Source: Ruminococcus flavefaciens
GTDB taxonomy: Bacteria > Bacillota > Clostridia > Oscillospirales > Ruminococcaceae
Direction: 5' to 3'
DNA: 11,524 bases
Assembly (NCBI GenBank): GCA_002348905.1
Contig: DEBW01000201.1
Location: 1-11,524 of the forward strand
Position 1 is the stretch's first letter, and the number at the start of each line of letters is the position of its first letter. Shown here in pieces: positions 5,365-11,524 of the stretch. Below the pieces are notes generated by a model. It was not told the origin of the DNA. It worked only from the letters and a program-made list of their open reading frames with translations, and ran no database searches. A program made the position numbers and the translations under genes.

Positions 5365-7764
5365 ATGGATAAATATTTAAAAACACTTGAATTAGACAAA
5401 ATACTTGAAATGCTGGCGGATATAGCCTCAAACGCCGAAACTAAGCGCATGGCACTGGCTATACGTCCGGATAACGACCTTGAAAGGGTTCGCTATGAGA
5501 ATCTCAAGACAAGTCAGGCTCTTGAACTCTCGGTACAGTTCGGCACACCGCCTTTTACTGCATTCAAAGACGTTTCAACTGCTGCAAAGAGGGCAAAGTC
5601 CGGAGCTGTTATTTCTCTCCGTGACCTTATGGACATTGCAGCTATGCTGAGACAGATAAAGAGCCTTCATGACTGGTACAGAAGCTGTGAGAATATAGAA
5701 ACTGAACTCAGCTACCTGTTTTCTCAGCTCTCACCGAATGACTGGCTTCTTGAAAAGCTTGACAGATCAATAATCTCCGAGGACGAGATAGCCGATGCTG
5801 CAAGTCCTGAGCTGGCTGCTATACGCCGGAAGATAAACCGTGCAGGTATGCAGCTCCGTGAAACTCTGGATAAAATGGTAAAGAACAAGACTACCCAGCA
5901 GTACTTGCAGGAGAGCAATGTCACTATCAGAGACGGCAGATTCGTACTGCCGGTAAAGTCTGAGTACCGTGGGCAGGTAAGCGGTCTTGTACATGATACC
6001 TCCGCAACAGGTCAGACTATATTCATCGAGCCAATGGCAATAGTTGAAGCCAACAATGATATACGCATACTTCAGGGCAAAGAGCAGGAGGAGATAGAGC
6101 GTATTATCCGTGAGCTTTGCCGTGAGTGCGGAGACTATGCCGATGTGCTTTGCGAAAACTATAAGATATGTACCGAGCTTGCTCTGTATTTCGCAAAGTC
6201 TGAGCTTGCTGCACGTATGCACTGTAGTATGCCGAAAATAACCGACGACGGCAGATTACAGCTCAGAAAGGCTCGTCATCCGCTCCTCGACAGGAATAAA
6301 GCTGTCCCGATAGACCTTTCACTTGGTAAGGACTATCAGGCACTTATAATAACAGGTCCGAATACCGGCGGTAAGACTGTTGCACTCAAAACAGCAGGAC
6401 TTCTCGCTGCAATGACTATGTGCGGACTTCTCATACCTGTTTCTGACGGAAGCAGTATATCTGTATTTGACCATATCCTTGTTGATATCGGTGACAGTCA
6501 GAGTATCGAGCAGAATCTCTCCACATTCTCATCTCATACAAATAAAGTTATAGAGATACTCGGTACGGCTGACGAAAAGTCACTCGTACTCCTTGACGAG
6601 CTTGGTTCGGGTACTGATCCTGTTGAAGGTGCAGCACTTGCGGTATCAATAATAAAGCGTCTGATATTCAACGGCGCAAAGCTAATGGTAACAACACACT
6701 ATCAGGAGCTTAAAGTATTCGCAATAGATACTCCTGATGTAGAGAATGCATCATGCGAATTTGATATAAATACTCTCAGACCTACCTACAGGCTTATTGT
6801 CGGCTCACCCGGTAAGTCAAACGCATTTGCGATATCTGCAAGCCTTGGTATGCCGGAGGATATAATCGAGGAAGCCAAATCAATGGTCAGCGATGCAAAT
6901 ACACGGCTTGAAGAGGTCATCGGCAAGCTTGAAGCTTCAAGAATAGAGCTGGAGCGTCAGCGTGACGAGGCTGCGAGACTTCGTGCAGCCGCCGCTGAGC
7001 ATGAAGAAGCTATCCGCAAGGAAAAGGAAGAACTTGAAAGCTCAAAGGCAGACTTCCTTGAAAAAGCACGTTTGCAGGCTATGACCATAATCGAGCAGAC
7101 AAAAGCTGAGTCCAACGAGCTTATCGCAGAGCTTGAAAAGCTTCGCAAGGAAAAAGAAAAGAAGGATTTCAGCGCAAATGTGTCCGGTATGAAGTCCCGT
7201 TCAAAGCAGAGTTTCAACCGTATGTACGATACAGCCAACCCTATTGCAGGTTCAGATCCGAATGAGGGATATGTGCTTCCGAGAAAGCTCAAAAGGGGAG
7301 ATACGGTATACGTTGTTGACCTCCAGCGCAAGGGAATAGTTTCCGGCGATCCTGACGGCAGCGACTTTGTATTCGTGCAAATGGGCGTTATGAAGACAAA
7401 AATGGCGATATCACGCCTTCGCCTTGAGGAAACTCCAAAGGTTACAGTTGGAAATAAGCCGGTGCAGAAGAAGCGTGGAAGCAACAAAGTCGGTAAGGTC
7501 GGCGTTAAAGTCGAGCGCCGTGGAAAAATGGAGCTTGATATCCGAGGCTGTGCCTGCGACGACGGAGTATATCAGCTTGACCAGTTCATAGATCAGGCAG
7601 TTATGTCAAACATATCAACAATATCTATAATACACGGCAAGGGAACAGGTCTGCTCCGTGCAGCAGTCCATAAGCGTCTGAAATCTCACCCGTCTATCAA
7701 GAACTTCCGTCTCGGAGTTTACGGAGAGGGCGAGGACGGCGTTACTATTGCCGAGCTTAAATAA
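5365..7764 (+). CDS. mutS2: Endonuclease MutS2 (Smr-domain MutS homologue)
   Basis: This is a 799-residue MutS2. The N-terminal half is the MutS core/clamp region. The ATPase follows, with Walker A TGPNTGGKT (330-338) and Walker B LVLLDELGSGTDP (D411-E412). A charged coiled coil covers about residues 510-610. A KOW-like segment (KRGDTVYVVDLQRKGIVSG) precedes the C-terminal Smr nuclease domain with LDIRG (724-728) and HGKGTG (757-762), ending GVTIAELK. It lacks the mismatch-recognition domain of MutS, so it is not a mismatch repair protein. Family members suppress recombination, and in Bacillus one acts on collided ribosomes, which would suit the ribosome-maturation neighbours. The ribosome binding site is poor (GGTAATACT before ATG), so translation probably couples to recO 11 bp upstream. 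A terminator follows. Confidence 0.97.
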   Translation: MDKYLKTLELDKILEMLADIASNAETKRMALAIRPDNDLERVRYENLKTSQALELSVQFGTPPFTAFKDVSTAAKRAKSGAVISLRDLMDIAAMLRQIKSLHDWYRSCENIETELSYLFSQLSPNDWLLEKLDRSIISEDEIADAASPELAAIRRKINRAGMQLRETLDKMVKNKTTQQYLQESNVTIRDGRFVLPVKSEYRGQVSGLVHDTSATGQTIFIEPMAIVEANNDIRILQGKEQEEIERIIRELCRECGDYADVLCENYKICTELALYFAKSELAARMHCSMPKITDDGRLQLRKARHPLLDRNKAVPIDLSLGKDYQALIITGPNTGGKTVALKTAGLLAAMTMCGLLIPVSDGSSISVFDHILVDIGDSQSIEQNLSTFSSHTNKVIEILGTADEKSLVLLDELGSGTDPVEGAALAVSIIKRLIFNGAKLMVTTHYQELKVFAIDTPDVENASCEFDINTLRPTYRLIVGSPGKSNAFAISASLGMPEDIIEEAKSMVSDANTRLEEVIGKLEASRIELERQRDEAARLRAAAAEHEEAIRKEKEELESSKADFLEKARLQAMTIIEQTKAESNELIAELEKLRKEKEKKDFSANVSGMKSRSKQSFNRMYDTANPIAGSDPNEGYVLPRKLKRGDTVYVVDLQRKGIVSGDPDGSDFVFVQMGVMKTKMAISRLRLEETPKVTVGNKPVQKKRGSNKVGKVGVKVERRGKMELDIRGCACDDGVYQLDQFIDQAVMSNISTISIIHGKGTGLLRAAVHKRLKSHPSIKNFRLGVYGEGEDGVTIAELK

Positions 7765-7795
7765 CAAAAAAAGAGCAGACTATTCATTCTGCCGG

Positions 7796-7824
7796 AAAAG
7801 TCCAGTCTGAGCGCTGGACTTTTT
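7796..7824 (+). terminator. Intrinsic terminator after mutS2
   Basis: A 10-bp perfect stem, AAAAGTCCAG (7796-7805) with CTGGACTTTT (7814-7823), has an 8-nt loop TCTGAGCG and five Ts at its 3' edge. It ends only 16 nt before the next start codon, and AAGGAG (7829-7834) follows 4 nt after the T-run. A smaller hairpin, GCAGA/TCTGC (7775-7779 with 7788-7792), lies just upstream, and CAGAC (7776-7780) is complementary to GTCTG (7805-7809) at the stem top and loop, so a competing fold is possible. Confidence 0.8.
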
Positions 7825-7840
7825 AAGTAAGGAGCGGACT

Positions 7841-9313
7841 ATGATTTTTGAGGGCATTTATAATTTTTTTGCAGGCGGAAAGATCGAGGATGAACTTGCA
7901 AAGCAGGCGAGTATAAAAGGTCTTGACTACGACGAGATAAAAAAAGATGCAGATTCCGGAATAAAGGAGTGCAATGTTTCATTTGGAAAAAAATATGCAC
8001 TTGCCCGCTGGTATAAAACACCGTCTTTGATAATATACGAAGAACTTTTCTGGGTTTTTTGCGTAACGGATGATGATACTCCGGAAGTGGAAGTGCATAT
8101 GATAACGCTTCTGAATCAGTACTATAAGTTCAAAGTATCGTCGCAGACGGCAGCTCGTGAGATATATGACCGCATACGTGAAGCGGACAGTAATGTGCTG
8201 TTGGGCTTCAAGGATGAATATGCTGATATTTATAACGAGCATAGCCATGAACTTAAAAAAGTCAAGATGTACTGGACGCTGAAACAGGATATTGAAGAGC
8301 GGAAGAAAAATTATAAGCCTGTCGAAAAAGAGCCAGAACCCGAACCAATAGAAGAAACTGTTGCTGAGGCGGTTGATATGCCGGAAACAGATACAAATAC
8401 TGCTGAAAATAGTGAGATACCGGAGAAATTTGCCGAATTGCACTCTCTTTTTTTAAGCAGCCGTCAAAAAACTAACAATGTGGAAATAATAGACAAGCTC
8501 ATAGCTGACGGAAGAACGGAAATGGCTGAAGAACTCAGAAAATACCGTGTAAATTCAGTGCAGATATTGTACAAGGAGACTCCGGAAGGCGGAATACCGG
8601 TCGGAGCAAGCAAAATGGGTGGATATCCCGATCTTCCACCGGAGGTGGACTATCCTCGCATGACGGGATATACTCTCCGCCGCAAAGGTCAAAGTGCAAG
8701 TGAAGCTGAGGTGCAAGCAGAATCTGCAATGCACCTTGTAATGCAGCTTAATCTGTATGAACTGGCTGAAAGCGGAGCAGATATTGACGAACTTTTCCCT
8801 AAGACCGGTATGCTCTATATCTTCTGGAGCGGTGAATGTGATAATGATATGTTTACTCCAAATGATTATTATTTTATACGTACCGATGATCCTGAGCTTG
8901 AACATATCCAGAAGGTAATATGGTGGGACGGTGATATGTCAACTCTCAGGCGTACCGCTCCGCCTATACCTTACCCTGAAAATATATTTATAAGCGACGG
9001 ATTTGATGAGCGGTGTCCGGAAAATATGATAGACTTTGAGTGCTATCCCGATTTCAAGACTGAATCAGCCGATGAGATAGAGGGACTTGAAGAAGCACTT
9101 GACATTGATCGGTATGACCTCGTTAACTGTGATGATAAACTTCTTGGTATCCCTCAGGGCGGAAACTGTCCGTATCTTGCCGAGGATGAAGTTCAGCTCC
9201 TACAGCTCGATTATAATGACGGCTGTCTTTGGAAGCTGTTTTGGATAATGAAGAAAAGCGATCTCCAGAAACGTGACTTCTCAGGTGTGTATATCGAATT
9301 AGATTGTGACTGA
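7841..9313 (+). CDS. Two-domain protein with C-terminal DUF1963 (YwqG-like) domain
   Basis: This is a 490-residue protein with no signal peptide or membrane segment. Residues about 195-490 match the DUF1963/YwqG pattern: an upstream helix, GASKMGGYPDLPP (255-267), a strand HLVMQLNLYEL, then LFPKTGMLYIFW, IPQGGNCPYL and a closing segment ending in FSGVYIELDCD. In YwqG-like proteins S-K-[FM]-G-G is followed by a Pro-rich turn and a Q-[IL]-N-L strand, as here. Function of this family is unknown. Residues 1-155 form a separate domain I do not recognise, with an acidic start and a strand-rich part (ALARWYKTPSLIIYEELFWVF). A Glu/Pro-rich linker (about 158-195) joins the two. The start ATG has AAGGAG 6 nt upstream. 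The next gene begins 22 bp after the stop. No promoter is visible between the terminator and this start. Confidence 0.8.
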   Translation: MIFEGIYNFFAGGKIEDELAKQASIKGLDYDEIKKDADSGIKECNVSFGKKYALARWYKTPSLIIYEELFWVFCVTDDDTPEVEVHMITLLNQYYKFKVSSQTAAREIYDRIREADSNVLLGFKDEYADIYNEHSHELKKVKMYWTLKQDIEERKKNYKPVEKEPEPEPIEETVAEAVDMPETDTNTAENSEIPEKFAELHSLFLSSRQKTNNVEIIDKLIADGRTEMAEELRKYRVNSVQILYKETPEGGIPVGASKMGGYPDLPPEVDYPRMTGYTLRRKGQSASEAEVQAESAMHLVMQLNLYELAESGADIDELFPKTGMLYIFWSGECDNDMFTPNDYYFIRTDDPELEHIQKVIWWDGDMSTLRRTAPPIPYPENIFISDGFDERCPENMIDFECYPDFKTESADEIEGLEEALDIDRYDLVNCDDKLLGIPQGGNCPYLAEDEVQLLQLDYNDGCLWKLFWIMKKSDLQKRDFSGVYIELDCD

Positions 9314-9335
9314 ACAACAAAAAGGAGGTAAAATG

Positions 9336-11522
9336 ATGAGTTTTTCAAAAAGCCCGATAATTGCCGTGATAGCAGCCGGAGTAAACGGTTTTGCAGAAAA
9401 GGAATTTCTCAGTGGTATAATATCTGAGAATAAAAGCAGTGGCTATGCTACAGTTGTTTTCTCGAACATATACAATATCGTGCAGAAAAACGAAAATCTC
9501 CTCTGTGAACAGAATATATATGACCTGGCAGTTTCAAATGATATAAGCGGAATAATACTTCTGTGCGAATCCTTTGTTGAAGGCGAGATACGCCGGCGTA
9601 TAGCGTCTTTGCTTAAAGATGTCAAAGTGCCGGTAGTAGGAGCAGGTGCAAGTCTGAAAGAATTTGAGAAACTTGACTATATACTTCTGAACACAAGCGA
9701 CATAGATGACATTTATAATATTACTTCTCACCTTATAGAAGAACACGGATTTACTGATATCGACATGCTTACCGGTATGAAGGACATTGAAACTTCGCAC
9801 CTCAGAGCCAAGGGCTATATGCAGGCACTTGAAACACACGGCATAACTCCTGACAAAAGCAGGATACATTACGGCGACTTCTGGCTGACATCAGGTGAGG
9901 AACTTGCAAAAAGATATATAAACGGAGAATTTCCCATGCCGCAGGCGGTAGTGTGTGCAAATGACATAATGGCTTATGGTATGCTGAGGATTTTTTCTGA
10001 CAATCACATTTCAGTACCGCAGGATATTACAGTCGTAAGCTATGAATATTCGGATATGAGACTGTATTATTCTCCGCCGCTGACATCTTACCGACGGGAC
10101 AGATACAGTCTTGGAAAGGCAGCAGCAAAGCATTTGCAGTGCCTTATAAGCGGTGAAGATGTGCCGGAGTTTAATCCTCCTGCCGGAAAATTCGTATTCG
10201 GCAGCAGTTGTCCCTGCGAAATGGACAAAGAACATTCTCTTGCTGAACTGAGGTCGGCTGAACGACACAGGAATTATAACGACCTCAGCCTTTTCAGCAC
10301 TATGGAGCATGAGCTGACGATATGCCGTGATATGGATGAATTTATACACACTATAGGAAATTATCACTGGCTTATGCAGAATAATAAGAATATTTATATG
10401 TGCCTTTACACTGACTGGTGCGACACAAGGTCAGATTCTTCTGAGATAGTGAATTCACGCAGTATTCTCTACTGGGGAGGAAGCAATGTATGGGAGATAC
10501 ATCACCATGACCTCAGAACCTTCTTCCAGCGTGAACCTGATGCGGCTGTATGTTATTTCAATCCATTATTCTCTGGACAGAAATACTTCGGCTATATGGC
10601 TATGCTGTATGAAGATGCCGAAAGTTATGATGATATTTACCGGCACTGGCTGAAATCAGTATCGGTAGGACTTGAATTTCTCAGGCTGAAAAATGATATA
10701 CGCTATCTTCTGAGCTGTCAGAATGTTTCGGAATATCGGGATACTCTGACAGGTCTTAACAATGAAAAGGGACTTCGCAGGACATTCAGTGCTTTTAATA
10801 TAACAGAAGAAAGCAAACTGTGTTTTGTGATGCTGCGTATAGACCTTTTTCCACGCCAATTCAGTGATGAGGAGATACGCCGGAAAACAGAAGCTGTACT
10901 TGCTGCGTCCAAAGCCATAACTAAACTATGCGGTGGAAATGATATCTCAGCACGTATAAAAGATGATGTTTTTGTATGTCTTATAAAAAGCAATGCATCT
11001 TGTGAGCTGATAGCTGACCTGTTAAGTTCAATGCTTATACAGGAGAAAGCGTATGCTGAATATGCAGGTACAAGCTCTTTTACCTGTTCGGCAATACCTT
11101 GCACAGAAAATGATATTGACAGTCTGATGTCACAGCTAACGGAGATGTCTGTTAAGGAGTATCATATTCTTGCTGAGAAACGCCGCAACAGGTACTATAA
11201 CGATATGCTCAGCGTCCGCAATATGGTATACAGGTCGCCGGAGCTTACTTTCTTAAATGACAGCGAAAACATTTTCACTGACCGCATCGACTTCTTCCGC
11301 AGGCATTACAAGTCATGCTTCGGCATAACTTTTCATCAGGACTGTATAAATGCAAGGCTTGCAAGAGCAAAGTACTATCTTGCGGCAACTTCATTGAGTA
11401 CGGCTGATATTGCAGAAAAGTGCGGGTACCTTGATGATAAATACCTGCAAAGGCAGTTTACGCTCAACACGGGTATACCTCTTATGCAGTACCGTGACCT
11501 GTTTAAGAACCTGTCCACATAG
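9336..11522 (+). CDS. Regulator: LacI-type sensor + GAF-like + degenerate GGDEF + AraC-type DNA-binding end
   Basis: This is a 728-residue, apparently cytoplasmic regulator. Residues 5-300 form a periplasmic-binding-protein-like sensor of the LacI kind (start IIAVIAAGVNGFAEKEFLSG; later VVCANDIMAYGML and ISVPQDITVVSYEYSDM) but without the usual N-terminal LacI helix-turn-helix. Residues about 310-460 look GAF-like (NKNIYMCLYTDWCD). DTLTGLNNEKG (469-479) opens a GGDEF domain, but the active-site loop reads KDDVF (542-546) instead of GGDEF, so diguanylate cyclase activity is unlikely. The C-terminus (about 635-728) is AraC-like: FFRRHYKSCFG, then ARLARAKYYL, and a well-kept second helix-turn-helix STADIAEKCGYLDDKYLQRQF. 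The first helix-turn-helix is less clear. It may sense a sugar or other small ligand and control transcription. AAAGGAGGT (9321-9329) favours ATG 9336 (ATG 9333 is possible); it follows the DUF1963 gene by 22 bp. Confidence 0.85.
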   Translation: MSFSKSPIIAVIAAGVNGFAEKEFLSGIISENKSSGYATVVFSNIYNIVQKNENLLCEQNIYDLAVSNDISGIILLCESFVEGEIRRRIASLLKDVKVPVVGAGASLKEFEKLDYILLNTSDIDDIYNITSHLIEEHGFTDIDMLTGMKDIETSHLRAKGYMQALETHGITPDKSRIHYGDFWLTSGEELAKRYINGEFPMPQAVVCANDIMAYGMLRIFSDNHISVPQDITVVSYEYSDMRLYYSPPLTSYRRDRYSLGKAAAKHLQCLISGEDVPEFNPPAGKFVFGSSCPCEMDKEHSLAELRSAERHRNYNDLSLFSTMEHELTICRDMDEFIHTIGNYHWLMQNNKNIYMCLYTDWCDTRSDSSEIVNSRSILYWGGSNVWEIHHHDLRTFFQREPDAAVCYFNPLFSGQKYFGYMAMLYEDAESYDDIYRHWLKSVSVGLEFLRLKNDIRYLLSCQNVSEYRDTLTGLNNEKGLRRTFSAFNITEESKLCFVMLRIDLFPRQFSDEEIRRKTEAVLAASKAITKLCGGNDISARIKDDVFVCLIKSNASCELIADLLSSMLIQEKAYAEYAGTSSFTCSAIPCTENDIDSLMSQLTEMSVKEYHILAEKRRNRYYNDMLSVRNMVYRSPELTFLNDSENIFTDRIDFFRRHYKSCFGITFHQDCINARLARAKYYLAATSLSTADIAEKCGYLDDKYLQRQFTLNTGIPLMQYRDLFKNLST

Positions 11523-11524
11523 GG

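Noticed and set aside
5767..6222. 151-codon minus-strand open frame inside mutS2
   Set aside because: It is antisense to a clearly conserved part of mutS2, with no recognisable motif.
6957..7487. 176-codon minus-strand open frame, Ser/Phe-rich
   Set aside because: It lies opposite the charged coiled coil of mutS2; Ser/Phe runs are the mirror of Glu/Lys codons, and no ribosome binding site or family match is seen.
9306..9335. Upstream GTG start for the LacI/GGDEF/AraC regulator
   Set aside because: The extension would translate the AAAGGAGGT ribosome binding site itself and overlap the previous stop; ATG 9336 is well placed.
9336..11522. Active diguanylate cyclase
   Set aside because: The catalytic loop reads KDDVF instead of GG[DE]EF, so cyclic-di-GMP synthesis is not expected.
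1..11524. CRISPR array, insertion sequence, tRNA or prophage genes
   Set aside because: No regularly spaced repeats, transposase or integrase motifs, or tRNA-like cloverleaf were seen; nearly all sequence is accounted for by protein genes.

Overview
The window looks like the chromosome of a Gram-positive anaerobe in the class Clostridia, most likely a Ruminococcus-type member of the Oscillospiraceae. This is an inference from three things: the phoH-ybeY-era-yqzL-recO gene order, strong AGGAGG-type ribosome binding sites with TTGACA/TATAAT promoters, and AT-leaning DNA. I see no mobile element, CRISPR array, tRNA or rRNA gene. Most of the window is core chromosome.

Layout. (1) Positions 1-361, minus strand: the N-terminal 120 codons of glyceraldehyde-3-phosphate dehydrogenase (gap), with a near-consensus promoter. 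(2) Positions 589-1384, plus strand: a divergent gene for a histidine-kinase-like protein with degenerate catalytic motifs. Its well-placed start is separated from the main frame by a run of eight Ts. (3) Positions 1475-7764: one long operon-like run behind a consensus promoter and a structured leader. The order is CYTH-domain triphosphate-binding protein, phoH, ybeY, era, a 33-codon yqzL-type gene, recO and mutS2. Joints overlap or are at most 11 bp, except for 54 bp before yqzL. The run combines RNA/ribosome maturation (PhoH, YbeY, Era, and MutS2 through its Smr domain) with DNA repair (RecO). (4) Positions 7796-7824: an intrinsic terminator. (5) Positions 7841-11522: two closely spaced accessory genes. 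One is a DUF1963/YwqG-like protein with an extra N-terminal domain. The other is a large cytoplasmic regulator joining a LacI-type sugar-binding-like sensor, a GAF-like middle region, a degenerate GGDEF domain and an AraC-type DNA-binding end.

The points most worth a second look are the T8 frame break at 615-622, the LacI-sensor/GGDEF-like/AraC fusion, the two-domain YwqG-like protein behind a terminator that leaves no room for a promoter, and the leader structures before the CYTH gene and before yqzL. I do not see a clearly new multi-gene system such as a defence island. The novelty is mainly in domain architecture and in cis-acting structure.
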